Shown here piece by piece: positions 16,045 to 25,119 of a DNA stretch of 64,000 nucleotides. The position numbers and the translations under genes were made by a program. The first letter of the stretch is position 1. The number at the start of each line of letters is the position of its first letter. This DNA comes from SZUA-547 sp963669315 (lineage in GTDB: Bacteria; Pseudomonadota; Alphaproteobacteria; Rhodobacterales; Rhodobacteraceae). The notes beneath the pieces are model-generated. The model made no database searches, was not told the DNA's origin, and saw only the letters and a list, made by a program, of their open reading frames with translations. The stretch lies in assembly GCA_963669315.1 (NCBI GenBank), contig OY770021.1, forward strand, positions 124,001-188,000, written 5' to 3'.

Positions 16045-19000
16045 GGTGGATTTGATCGATTCCGAGGCGCCCTCAGACAGGTCCTTGGCGACTTCATCCA
16101 GTTTCGGGCGCGGCGGAGGACGTTTCGGCGGCAGGCCCGCGACGATGACATCCGCGCCGGTCGCGCCGTTGGCGATCTGGGCCACATGGGTCAGTGGCGC
16201 CACGAGCACTCGACGTCCGTTATATTTCTTCATCCAGGCCTTCACCGCCTGAATCGTCACCTTGTGCGGGTTTCCAATCGCAATGGCCGCGCCATTCTCG
16301 ATCGCATATTCGGCCGCGGCGTTCAGCTGTTTCTTAATCCCGCTGGTGTGCTGTTTTTCGTCGATGAAGAAATTGTTCGAGGCTGTCAGCATTCCTGCTT
16401 CGCGCGCGACGTCTTCAGCGACGCTGTCCGATGCGTTGCGGCTGTCGAGGAACAGAAGGCCGCGGGCCTCCAGCAGAGGCATCATCGCCTCCATCACCCG
16501 ACGGTCACGAGTAGCGTTCCCGCCGCGATGGGTGTTCACGCCCATATAGTCGTTGAACTGCGTCAGATGCCACTGGGTGGTTTCCTGAACCTGCACATCG
16601 CTCATCCCGGTCAGGATCGGGCGCGGTCCCAGATCAGCCTCTCCATTCGCTTCTAGCGGGATATGGGCCAGAACTTCCCGACGGCTGAACCGCATACGCC
16701 GCACGATCTTGGCCGCATCCTCCGTAGATGGAATGACGGAAACGGTGACCGTGGATGGCAGCGACGTGACTTCCTCCGCCCTCGCGCCATAAGCGCCGAC
16801 TTCGTCGATCACGATCGCGAGCACAGGCAGACCTTTGGGATTGACCGGCGGCGCCACGCCGTTGCGAACCCATGCGGGCCGCTCATCGACCCAGTCGTCA
16901 TCGTAGACCGGCGCGCGGCCAGGCTTCTCCTCAACGGGCGCCCTGACCGCGGCCATGACGGCGATACGGGCGGCGTTTCGGCCGCTGTCATTCAGATAGT
17001 CCACATCGGTTTCCAGCGGCGCGGCGGCCGGTGTTAATATCGCGGTCGACTGCGCGCCCAGCGAGGCGATCCGGGCTGGCGACGCTTGTATCGGCGCATT
17101 CGAGCGCGGAACGGAAGACAGCGTATCCAGCGGCTCGGAGAACGCGGCTGCAGGATCGACGGTCACGTTCGGAGTCGACGGCAGCTCGAACCGGGGTTCA
17201 ATATCGACAAGCGCGGCCAGTTGCGCGGCGTTTTCCGGGTCGAGTTCAGAGATCAATTCAGAACCGATCTGGATCGATGCGATCACCACCGCTGGCTCAT
17301 GGCCGGAGGACGTCTGCACGTTCGCGAAAGAGAATGAAGGCGACGCGGCCTCGGCCGGAGTGGTGCTTAGATCCGTCGGCGCACCGCCGATCGCGGCCAT
17401 ATCCATCGCTGCGCCTGCTGCAATCAAACTCTCTTCGGAAGGCGCCGTTGTCATTACGGGCGCCAACGGAGATATCGACGCGACCTGAACCGCCGCCCGT
17501 GGCGCTGTCGCGGAATCCGGCGATTGCGGCGCTCGGCCAGCCGCGAATGAGCGCCCAACCAGTTCCGCCGCCTTCTTCTGACCCTCTTCGAATTCAATCA
17601 AAGGCGCGACCAGCGAGGCGCGACCAGCGCCGTCAGCCCGCGAGGCGTGCGCTGTGACCGAGGACGTTGCGAACGCAGGCGCAGTCTCGTCGATGGAGGC
17701 GAGAGTAACTGACTGAACCGCTTCGAACGCGGCGGGGCTATCTTGCAGAGCGGCAAGGGCTTCAACACCCGCCGCGGAGATTGGCGCCGGAAGATCCGCC
17801 CAGTAGCTGTTCAGTCCATCGCCAAGTGAGGCGACGACGATCACTTCCGGGCTTCTGGGTTCATCAAGCAGAGACAGCGCGGAGGAGCGCGGAGCGAAGC
17901 CCAAATCGGCGGAGCCTCCTCCCATGCCGCCGCTGGCTGAGACAAGAGGCATGCTGGGGGCCGCCAGCGCCAGCCGCCGGGCATCCGGGGCGGGGGTCGG
18001 TTCCGCAATAAATATATCAGTTTGGGTCACCCCAGGCGCAGAAACGGCGTCCGTGCGAGCGGCGACCGGCTCCGCCGAAAGCGGCTGTGATTCAATCCGG
18101 GGCGCATGTGTAGGCGCGGCCGGGGCGAACTGGAACGGCCCCTGCGAAAGCGCCGCGACGACCACACCCTCTGGCGCGCGCGGTTCGGCGGCGAGCGGCT
18201 GGATCAAGGCGACTGCCCGAACATTCACATCGCCCGCAGGCTCGTCGCCAGACGACTCCTGAGAGGGGGTCGAAGAAATAGAGGGCAAGTTAGGAGCCGC
18301 GGCGCTCTGATGAACGCTTGCCGCTGATATCGGGGATCGATCCGGAATCCGCCCGTCGAATGATTGCGGGCCCAACGAGGCGATCTCGGCTAGTCCATCG
18401 ACTTCTCGCGGATTCTTCACCTCCAGCGTCGCCGAGTCGGCGGATTGAGACGGGCTGGCGGCCAATGGGTTCGGCCCAGCGCCAACGCCGCTCAGCGCGC
18501 CCGCCGCGACCACCGATGGCTCAAACCGTGGCGAAGACGCGTCATTCCGATGGGCGTTGGAAATCAGACCAGGTGTCCGCGGCGCTTCCGCTGAATCGAT
18601 TGACGCCACCTCCATCGCGTTCGAACCCCGTGGCGAAGAAGCGCTGCCGGAATCGCCCATGTTAATTGGCGACGCGGGGTCCATTGCGACATCGGGAGAC
18701 GACTGATGGTTCGCGAGCGCGCCAGACAGGGCCACGTCTGCGGGCGCGGCGTCATTTACGGCGACATCCATAGGAGCGGAATTGTTCGCACCGATGCTCT
18801 GCGGCGTCTCAACGCCGCCCGTTTCGGCCAATCCGGATGGGGCCGCGGCATACGCCGCGATTTGGACGGGAGCGTCTGTTCGCCCCGGCGCAGACACATC
18901 GCCTGGCGTAGAGCTATTCACCGCAACATCGACCGGCGCGGGCGCGTCTACCGCCAAGCCGGCAGGCGGCGTCGCTTCGCTGGGTCCGGTCAAACCGGCA

Positions 19001-19368
19001 GGCGCGGCGGAGTTGGACGCGATTTTGCTGGGTCCCGCTGCCTCCGCCGGCGATGCGACGTCGGCTGGCGCTGCGTCGGCTGGCGCGACTTCATTCGGAC
19101 GCGCATCATTCGCCGCCACGTCTACAGGCGGTGAATCAACCGCCGCTAGATCGGCATCGGTGGGAATTGGCGGCAACAAGATATTCAGGCCGTAATACCC
19201 GCCATAGCCAACCAGACCAATAAGTCCGCCCAAGACCAAATAGGAAACCGCCGCACCGGATGACGACCGGCGCGAGCGGTTTTCGGAGAGAACGCCGCGC
19301 AGCTCGCGCAGTTCATCCTCTTCGCCCGAAAACTCCCATTGCTCCCGAGTTTCTAGGTCTTCTTTCAT
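15997..19368 (-). CDS. Divergent polysaccharide deacetylase (DUF610) with giant linker
   Basis: The 1123-residue protein has an acidic cytoplasmic start, one membrane anchor (about 41-65), a linker of about 780 residues rich in Ala, Pro, Ser and Val, and a C-terminal deacetylase domain (about 846-1075). The domain carries AIVIDEVGAYG, AHIPLEANGE, MGVNTHRGG, LLFLDSRNAS and AIGNPH. This matches the Polysacc_deac_2 family, expected to act on an envelope glycan in the periplasm. The linker contains degenerate APxDVA repeats (about 80-220) and at least eight VASL/VASI-like elements. The family's usual NNHMGS motif reads NTHRGG here, which may affect metal binding. Its 3' end overlaps ppiD by 48 bp. 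Confidence 0.85.
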   Translation of the reverse strand: MKEDLETREQWEFSGEEDELRELRGVLSENRSRRSSSGAAVSYLVLGGLIGLVGYGGYYGLNILLPPIPTDADLAAVDSPPVDVAANDARPNEVAPADAAPADVASPAEAAGPSKIASNSAAPAGLTGPSEATPPAGLAVDAPAPVDVAVNSSTPGDVSAPGRTDAPVQIAAYAAAPSGLAETGGVETPQSIGANNSAPMDVAVNDAAPADVALSGALANHQSSPDVAMDPASPINMGDSGSASSPRGSNAMEVASIDSAEAPRTPGLISNAHRNDASSPRFEPSVVAAGALSGVGAGPNPLAASPSQSADSATLEVKNPREVDGLAEIASLGPQSFDGRIPDRSPISAASVHQSAAAPNLPSISSTPSQESSGDEPAGDVNVRAVALIQPLAAEPRAPEGVVVAALSQGPFQFAPAAPTHAPRIESQPLSAEPVAARTDAVSAPGVTQTDIFIAEPTPAPDARRLALAAPSMPLVSASGGMGGGSADLGFAPRSSALSLLDEPRSPEVIVVASLGDGLNSYWADLPAPISAAGVEALAALQDSPAAFEAVQSVTLASIDETAPAFATSSVTAHASRADGAGRASLVAPLIEFEEGQKKAAELVGRSFAAGRAPQSPDSATAPRAAVQVASISPLAPVMTTAPSEESLIAAGAAMDMAAIGGAPTDLSTTPAEAASPSFSFANVQTSSGHEPAVVIASIQIGSELISELDPENAAQLAALVDIEPRFELPSTPNVTVDPAAAFSEPLDTLSSVPRSNAPIQASPARIASLGAQSTAILTPAAAPLETDVDYLNDSGRNAARIAVMAAVRAPVEEKPGRAPVYDDDWVDERPAWVRNGVAPPVNPKGLPVLAIVIDEVGAYGARAEEVTSLPSTVTVSVIPSTEDAAKIVRRMRFSRREVLAHIPLEANGEADLGPRPILTGMSDVQVQETTQWHLTQFNDYMGVNTHRGGNATRDRRVMEAMMPLLEARGLLFLDSRNASDSVAEDVAREAGMLTASNNFFIDEKQHTSGIKKQLNAAAEYAIENGAAIAIGNPHKVTIQAVKAWMKKYNGRRVLVAPLTHVAQIANGATGADVIVAGLPPKRPPPRPKLDEVAKDLSEGASESIKSTLSGIAADISQRLFNN

Positions 19369-19392
19369 CGTCGCGATCTAAATACGCACCGG

Positions 19393-21159
19393 TTAATTCC
19401 CGGCTACGACCTCCTCAAGCGAACCATTTATAACACTAGCAACATGCGTGATCGGAGCGACCAACACCTGCTTACCATCATTTGCCTCCATCCACTGCTT
19501 CACGGCGCGGACGGTCGCCGGATTCGGATTTCCCAGAGCGACTGCCGCGCCATAGCGGCGGGCATGCGCCGCGGCTGCGCTCAACTCCCGCATGATAGCA
19601 CCGGTCGAAATCTCATTGTCGATAAAGCGGTGGTTTCGCGTCGCCATGACGCCCAGATCCGCCGCAACCTTCTCAGCCACGCTTTTCGTCGAAGTGCGGC
19701 TGTCCACGAACATGAGGCCCTGAGTTGCGAACTCTGACATCAGCGCGCCCATAACCCTTTGATCTCGTGTAACTTTCGACCCAAGGTGGTTGTTCACGCC
19801 GACATAGCCGGTGAACTGGGACAAGTGCCAGCGGGCGGTATCGCGCACCTCTTCATCCGACATTTTTTTCAGGATCGGGCGCGGGCCTTCCTTGAAATCA
19901 GCATAGGTCTCCATCGGCATGTGGACCAGAACTTCGCGTCCGCTGCTGCGCAGTTGATCAGCGATAAGGGAAGAATCCGGCGTTGATGGAATGACAGAGA
20001 CGCTCACCATCGGCGACAACGTCGCGACATCTTCGACCGGCGCGCCATAGGCGCCGATTTCGTCGATAATGATGGCGAGAACCGGAAGATTGTTCGGATT
20101 CGCCGGCGGCGAGACCGCGAACCGGCGCCAATCCATGTCTTCATCGCTCATAACCGACCAGCGCGCCGCCTCACGGCCTCGGTCGTTGCGATATACGATA
20201 TCAACTTCGTTCGGTTCGGATAGCTCGGCGAACCCCATCGGCGGTTGCGCACCCAGAACCGCGACGACAGCCGGCGCTTTCAATTCCGGCAAACGCGGAT
20301 GCGGCGCATCGGTCAAAGCGTCGAGCGGCTCCGCAAAGGACGCCCCCGGATCAACATTGAGATTGGGCGTCGCAGGAGCGTCGATCCTCGGTTCAACCAA
20401 CGCAGCGAAGCTGGCCCCGGGGCCGGCGGTCATATCGAAAGCGTCGGTGGTCGACAGGCTGACCTCCGCCAGATAGGCCACTTCGGCCCCCGCCAGATCG
20501 GGCTCGACAGCCGCGGCCGGCGCCGGCGGGAAGTCTTTCGGCTCCGTCAGCGCCTCAGCCATCAAAATCTCGTCGGCCTTGTCGCCCATCCCGATCTCAT
20601 CCGGGTCTGCTTGGTCGGCGGGCCATGAATGCTCCGCTTTCGCCACGACGACTTCCGCTGGTTCGCTGATAGGAGCCTCAGAGGCAATTGAGGCATCCAA
20701 GCCGGCATTCTGATCAATCTCTATTGATCGCTCGTCGTCAGCTCCCCTCGCCTCCACCATCACAAACTTATGGTCGCGCGGAGGATCGACGATTTCGTCA
20801 CCCAACGACGCCGTCTGAGTTAAGGCGGAACGCCTTTCGTCATAGGATGCGATCATTGGTCGATTGAGCGGCGTCACCGTCAGATCAATCGGCGTTTCAA
20901 CAACTGGATTTGCTGAAGCGACCGGCGAAATGGCGGCGGCCGGAATCTCGGCCAGCGATTTGATCGGGAAAGGCTCGTTGACGATCGGCGCCGGTGCAAC
21001 GGCAGCAATTGACACGTGCGGGGCGGAAATCGACTCGAACATGACAAGAGCGCTGATCGCCGCGAAACCGGTCAGGCCGCCTCGCATGACGTTCAGTCCA
21101 AACGGCTGCCGTCCGCGCGTCGATGACAGCGCCACCCTCAAACTACGCTCGTCGTTCAT
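19393..21159 (-). CDS. Divergent polysaccharide deacetylase, shorter paralogue
   Basis: The 588-residue protein has the same plan as its downstream neighbour. It has an N-terminal anchor (about 27-45), an acidic and Pro-rich linker to about 355, and a Polysacc_deac_2 domain (about 358-585). This domain has IIIDEIGAYG, VHMPMETY, VGVNNHLGS, MFVDSRTS and ALGNPN. NNHLGS is close to the canonical motif, so this copy is the better candidate for a working enzyme. The linkers share a phrase (PNLNVDPGASFAEPLDALTD here, PNVTVDPAAAFSEPLDTLSS there), which shows that the tandem pair arose by duplication. It lies 24 bp upstream of its partner in one operon. Confidence 0.85.
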   Translation of the reverse strand: MNDERSLRVALSSTRGRQPFGLNVMRGGLTGFAAISALVMFESISAPHVSIAAVAPAPIVNEPFPIKSLAEIPAAAISPVASANPVVETPIDLTVTPLNRPMIASYDERRSALTQTASLGDEIVDPPRDHKFVMVEARGADDERSIEIDQNAGLDASIASEAPISEPAEVVVAKAEHSWPADQADPDEIGMGDKADEILMAEALTEPKDFPPAPAAAVEPDLAGAEVAYLAEVSLSTTDAFDMTAGPGASFAALVEPRIDAPATPNLNVDPGASFAEPLDALTDAPHPRLPELKAPAVVAVLGAQPPMGFAELSEPNEVDIVYRNDRGREAARWSVMSDEDMDWRRFAVSPPANPNNLPVLAIIIDEIGAYGAPVEDVATLSPMVSVSVIPSTPDSSLIADQLRSSGREVLVHMPMETYADFKEGPRPILKKMSDEEVRDTARWHLSQFTGYVGVNNHLGSKVTRDQRVMGALMSEFATQGLMFVDSRTSTKSVAEKVAADLGVMATRNHRFIDNEISTGAIMRELSAAAAHARRYGAAVALGNPNPATVRAVKQWMEANDGKQVLVAPITHVASVINGSLEEVVAGN

Positions 21160-21467
21160 GCCAACTCATCCCCACACACACGCGACGCGACCGCCAAAAC
21201 TCTCCCGGTGACTCCCGGACTGGCATGCGCCTATCTTGACGTTCGGACAATCAACGCGGCATGGATGCCAAAACCTGTCCGGAACGCAGTACGCCAAATA
21301 CGATGCTATTAGACACGACGTCGGGCCTAGATTCGAGGATTCTCTTCACTTTCCGCCGCAAGAGTCCGAAAAATCTAGATAAATTTGCGATGGGTGAGTC
21401 ACAATCGCAACATAATGACCGCCGCCAGATGACCGTTGCGCGGCGATTCTGAGGGGAACTGATTCTC
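21160..21467. other. Divergent intergenic region before trpD
   Basis: These 308 bp separate the deacetylase operon (minus) from trpD (plus). No trpG gene and no Trp-rich leader peptide is present, although trpG commonly precedes trpD. AT-rich DNA at about 21360-21415 is the likely promoter area, but I cannot fix -35 and -10 elements. A GAGGGGAA site lies 9-16 bp before the trpD ATG. Confidence 0.4.
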
Positions 21468-22490
21468 ATGGGTGATGGACTGAAACCAATGATCGGCAAG
21501 GCGGCCGCCGGCCCGTTGACCCGCGAAGAGGCCGAAGACGCCTTCGATGTGATCATGTCCGGAGACGCCTCTCCGGCGCAAATCGGCGGCTTTCTGATGG
21601 CGCTCAGGGCGCGCGGCGAAAGCGTCGATGAGTACGCGGCGGCGGCCAGCGTGATGCGCGCCAAGGCGGCCAAGGTGAAGGCGCCCGAGCACGCCATGGA
21701 CATCGTCGGCACCGGCGGCGACGGCAAGGGCACGCTGAACATCTCAACCGCCACGGCTTTGGTTGTGGCTGGCGCGGGCGTGACTGTCGCCAAGCACGGC
21801 AACAAGGCGATCAGCTCGCGCGCAGGGGCGGCTGACGCGCTCAGCTCGCTGGGCGTCAACGTGATGGTCAGCCCTGATGTGGTCGAACGGGCGATTGAAG
21901 AGGTTGGAATCGCGTTCATGATGGCGCCCATGCACCATTCTGCCATGCGCCATGTGATGCCGGTGCGCCAAGAGCTGGGCACGCGCACGATCTTCAACAT
22001 CCTCGGCCCGCTGACCAACCCGGCGGATGTGAAGCGCCAACTGACCGGCGCCTTCGCGGTCTCCATGCTGCGCCCGATGGCGGAAACGCTGCGCGAATTG
22101 GGGACAGAGAAAGCCTGGCTCGTGCACGGCTCCGACGGGACGGACGAAATATCCATCTCCGGCTCCACCGACGTTGTGCAACTGGCGGACGGTGCGATCA
22201 CTGAATTCCAGATCTCGCCTGAGGTCGCGGGGCTCCCCTCTCACCCGTTTGAGGAAATTATGGGCGGAACGCCGGAAGAGAACGCCAAGGCGCTTAACGA
22301 GCTTCTGGACGGGGCGGAAAACGCCTATCGCGACGCGGTGCTTCTGAACGCTGCCGCCGCCTTGGTGGTCGCCGACAGGGTCCAGTCGTTGGAGGACGGC
22401 GTCAAGATGGCCCGCGAGAGCATCGATTCCGGCGCGGCGAGGCAGAAACTGGAAGCGCTGGCCGCATTGACACAGTCGGCGGCGGATTAG
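21468..22490 (+). CDS. trpD: Anthranilate phosphoribosyltransferase
   Basis: TrpD joins anthranilate to PRPP, the second step of tryptophan synthesis. The 340-residue protein has the family signature DIVGTGGDGKGTLNISTATA around residue 80, KHGNKAISSRAGAADALSSL and HHSAMRHVMPVRQELGTRTI, with NILGPLTNPA just after. The length is normal and no glutamine amidotransferase domain is fused. ATG 21468 follows GAGGGGAACTGATTCTC. It leads trpD-trpC-moaC-moeA; trpG and trpE must lie elsewhere. Confidence 0.95.
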   Translation: MGDGLKPMIGKAAAGPLTREEAEDAFDVIMSGDASPAQIGGFLMALRARGESVDEYAAAASVMRAKAAKVKAPEHAMDIVGTGGDGKGTLNISTATALVVAGAGVTVAKHGNKAISSRAGAADALSSLGVNVMVSPDVVERAIEEVGIAFMMAPMHHSAMRHVMPVRQELGTRTIFNILGPLTNPADVKRQLTGAFAVSMLRPMAETLRELGTEKAWLVHGSDGTDEISISGSTDVVQLADGAITEFQISPEVAGLPSHPFEEIMGGTPEENAKALNELLDGAENAYRDAVLLNAAAALVVADRVQSLEDGVKMARESIDSGAARQKLEALAALTQSAAD

Positions 22491-22539
22491 GATGGGCGAC
22501 GAACTTCACCACGTCCGATCTGCAGGTTAGAAAGCGCGT

Positions 22540-23364
22540 ATGAGTACGATTCTAGATAAGATCAAAGCCTACAAGCTGGACGAAGTCGCGACCCGCAGGA
22601 CGGCGCGGCCTTTGGCGGAGGTTGAAGCGACGGCGCGCGGGGTCGAAGCGCCGCGGGGTTTCGCCTCGGCGTTGGATTTGGCCGTTGAGACCGGCCATTA
22701 CGGCCTGATCGCCGAAATCAAAAAGGCGAGCCCGTCCAAAGGATTGATCCGTGCGGACTTCGACCCTCCGGCCTTGGCCAGAGCCTATCAGGCAGGCGGC
22801 GCGACCTGCCTGTCTGTGCTGACCGATACGCCTTCTTTCCAAGGCGCGGACGCCTATCTGACTGCTGCGCGGGAGGCCGTCACCCTGCCCTGCATCCGCA
22901 AGGATTTCCTCTATGATGCGTATCAGGTGGCGGAGGCGCGGGCGCTGGGCGCTGACTGTATTCTGATCATCATGGCCAGCGTTGACGACGCGCAGGCGGC
23001 GGAACTTGAAGCCGCAGCAACGGATTGGGGCATGGATGCTCTGGTCGAAGTGCACAACGAAGCAGAGTTGGAGCGGGCGCTGCGACTGAAATCCAAACTG
23101 ATCGGCGTCAATAACCGCGATCTCAACACGTTCGAGACCGACCTTGCGACCACAGAGCGGCTGTCAGAGTTGGTTCCGCCAGACCGGGTACTGGTGGCCG
23201 AATCCGGTCTCTACACGCCGCAGGACCTGACCCGCATGTCTCTGGTCGGCGCGCGGCGCTTTCTGATCGGCGAAAGCCTGATGCGGGAGCCTGACGTGGA
23301 AGGCGCAACGCACGCATTGCTCGCCAATCCACACCCGGTCGACACGCTCGTGGGTCCGGCATGA
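22540..23364 (+). CDS. trpC: Indole-3-glycerol phosphate synthase
   Basis: TrpC closes the indole ring from CdRP in tryptophan synthesis. The 274-residue TIM-barrel has IAEIKKASPSKG, the PRKDF-type CIRKDFLYDAYQ, IGVNNRDLNTF and VAESGL, each at the expected position. There is no fused TrpF domain. It lies 49 bp after trpD. It ends in an ATGA overlap with moaC, which ties molybdenum cofactor genes to the tryptophan operon, an arrangement familiar in alphaproteobacteria. Confidence 0.95.
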   Translation: MSTILDKIKAYKLDEVATRRTARPLAEVEATARGVEAPRGFASALDLAVETGHYGLIAEIKKASPSKGLIRADFDPPALARAYQAGGATCLSVLTDTPSFQGADAYLTAAREAVTLPCIRKDFLYDAYQVAEARALGADCILIIMASVDDAQAAELEAAATDWGMDALVEVHNEAELERALRLKSKLIGVNNRDLNTFETDLATTERLSELVPPDRVLVAESGLYTPQDLTRMSLVGARRFLIGESLMREPDVEGATHALLANPHPVDTLVGPA

Positions 23365-23861
23365 GCGGGTTCACTCATTTTGACGAAAAAGGTTCGGCCA
23401 CGATGGTCGATGTCTCGGAAAAAGACGTGACCAGCCGTGTCGCTGTGGCCCGTGGCGCTGTCGAGATGTCGCCACAGACTCTTTCGATGATTGTCGAGGG
23501 TCGGGCCAAGAAAGGCGACGTGCTTGGCGTTGCGCGCCTCGCAGGGATCATGGCCGCGAAGAAGACGTCCGACCTTATCCCGCTCTGCCATCCGCTGCCG
23601 ATTTCCAAAGTGTCGCTGGAACTTACAACGAACCAGGCCGACAGCCGGGTTGAGATCGAGGCGACTGTAAAGGTCACGGGCCGCACGGGTGTGGAGATGG
23701 AGGCGCTGACCGCCGTCTCAGTCGCCGCGTTGACGGTCTATGACATGGCCAAAGCGGTCGACAAGGCGATGCGGATCACCGATATCCATCTGGCTTTGAA
23801 GGATGGCGGCAAGTCCGGCCACTACGAAGCGAAGGGCGAGACGCCGCCCGGTGACGCATGA
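23361..23861 (+). CDS. moaC: Cyclic pyranopterin monophosphate synthase
   Basis: MoaC works with MoaA to turn GTP into cyclic pyranopterin monophosphate, the first intermediate of molybdenum cofactor. The 166-residue protein has the opening FTHFDEKGSATMVDVS and PLCHPLPIS. MEALTAVSVAALTVYDM-K-V follows, with the catalytic Lys/Asp segments. Its ATG overlaps the trpC stop by 4 bp and its TGA overlaps the moeA ATG by 4 bp, so trpC, moaC and moeA are translationally coupled. Confidence 0.95.
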   Translation: MSGFTHFDEKGSATMVDVSEKDVTSRVAVARGAVEMSPQTLSMIVEGRAKKGDVLGVARLAGIMAAKKTSDLIPLCHPLPISKVSLELTTNQADSRVEIEATVKVTGRTGVEMEALTAVSVAALTVYDMAKAVDKAMRITDIHLALKDGGKSGHYEAKGETPPGDA

Positions 23862-25060
23862 TCTCCGTCGAAGAAGCGCAGGCGCGGATCGCCGCGCTTT
23901 TGCCCCTGATCGGCGTCGAAGAAGTTCCCCTGGCTGAAGCCAATGGACGCGTACTGGCCGAACCCGTCGTCGCCAGTCGAAATCAGCCCCCGTTCCGCTC
24001 CTCGGCCATGGACGGATATGCGGTGCGGGCCGCCGAGACTGTCCCCGACGCCAAGCTCCGCGTCATCGGCGAGTCGGCGGCCGGCAGGCGGTTCCCCGGC
24101 GCGCTGGGTCAGGGTGAGGCGGTGCGCATCTTCACCGGGGCCCCGGTTCCGGAGGGCGCGGATGCGGTGTTGATTCAGGAAAACGCGGCGCGGGACGGCG
24201 ACGTAATGATTCCGTCCAAGGGCGTCGAGGTCGAAGCGAATATTCGCCCAATGGGGATCGATTTTGACAAGTCCTCTTCCTTGCTTGAAGCACCGAGACT
24301 GCTGACTCCAGAAGACATTGCTCTGGCCGCCGCCGCCAATCGCGCAACGCTGACCGTGCGCCGACGCCCCGTCGTCGCGCTGCTGGCCACCGGCGATGAA
24401 TTGGTCGCGCCGGGCGAGGAACCCGGGCCTGACCAGATCATTTCTTCAAACGGATATGGGCTTTACGCGATGTTGCAGGCGGCCGGCGCGGCGCCGAAAC
24501 TCCTTCCCATCGCCCGCGACAATGCGGAGAGTCTGCGAGCGTCGCTGTCCCTCGCCAGTGATGCTGATCTGTTAGTCACGTTGGGCGGCGCCTCTGTCGG
24601 CGATCACGATATCGTCGCCAAGGTTATGAAAGAGAGCGGATTAACGCTCGATTTTCACAAGGTCGCCATGCGGCCGGGAAAGCCGATGATGGCGGGTAAA
24701 ATCGGTGAAATGGCGATGATCGGCCTGCCGGGGAACCCGGTGTCGGCGATGGTTTGCGGGCGCGTTTTCCTGGTCGCTGCGCTAATGCGAATGATGGGGC
24801 TGCCAGACGATTCCGCCCAGCTCGAGCAGGCGCAACTGACATCCGGTCTCGGACCGAACGGGCCGAGGCGGCACTACATGCGCGCGCTCGTCGAGCGGAC
24901 CGCGGATGGTCGGCTGATCTGCACGCCCTGCGAAAGCCAGGACAGCAGCAGATTGCGGATCCTCGCCAGCTCCAATGCATTGGCGGTGCGGCCGCCGAAC
25001 GCCCCCCCCCGGCGAGCGGGCGACGCGATCAATATATTGCGGTTACACGCACTGGATTGA
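23858..25060 (+). CDS. moeA: Molybdopterin molybdenumtransferase
   Basis: MoeA inserts molybdate into adenylated molybdopterin. The 400-residue protein contains the domain I/II pattern PPFRSSAMDGYAV and FTGAPVPEGADAV, the MoCF-binding core TGDELV and LVTLGGASVGDHD, and GLPGNPVSAMV. It overlaps moaC by 4 bp. Its stop codon TGA (25058-25060) lies inside the -35 element TTGACA of the lexA promoter. A run of eight C bases (about 25005-25012) near the 3' end is a potential slippage site but leaves the frame intact. Confidence 0.93.
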   Translation: MISVEEAQARIAALLPLIGVEEVPLAEANGRVLAEPVVASRNQPPFRSSAMDGYAVRAAETVPDAKLRVIGESAAGRRFPGALGQGEAVRIFTGAPVPEGADAVLIQENAARDGDVMIPSKGVEVEANIRPMGIDFDKSSSLLEAPRLLTPEDIALAAAANRATLTVRRRPVVALLATGDELVAPGEEPGPDQIISSNGYGLYAMLQAAGAAPKLLPIARDNAESLRASLSLASDADLLVTLGGASVGDHDIVAKVMKESGLTLDFHKVAMRPGKPMMAGKIGEMAMIGLPGNPVSAMVCGRVFLVAALMRMMGLPDDSAQLEQAQLTSGLGPNGPRRHYMRALVERTADGRLICTPCESQDSSRLRILASSNALAVRPPNAPPRRAGDAINILRLHALD

Positions 25061-25085
25061 CACAAAAAGCGAACTTATGTAGAAC
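25057..25085 (+). promoter_or_regulatory. lexA promoter with SOS box
   Basis: TTGACA (25057-25062) and TAGAAC (25080-25085) are 17 bp apart. The direct repeat GAAC-N7-GAAC (25071-25074 and 25082-25085) overlaps the spacer and -10 element. This matches the known alphaproteobacterial LexA operator (GTTC-N7-GTTC on the other strand) and indicates self-repression by LexA. The -35 contains the moeA stop codon. Confidence 0.85.
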
Positions 25086-25119
25086 AACTCCGCGACCGAA
25101 AGGCAACGCGGAGAAAACT

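Noticed and set aside
21251..22201. A 316-codon minus-strand frame across trpD
   Set aside because: It is Ser/Ala/Met-rich antisense sequence without a family motif; trpD on the plus strand is unmistakable.
25005..25012. A run of eight C bases near the end of moeA as a frameshift signal
   Set aside because: The reading frame continues normally to a stop with the lexA promoter in place, so there is no sign of a shift or programmed event.
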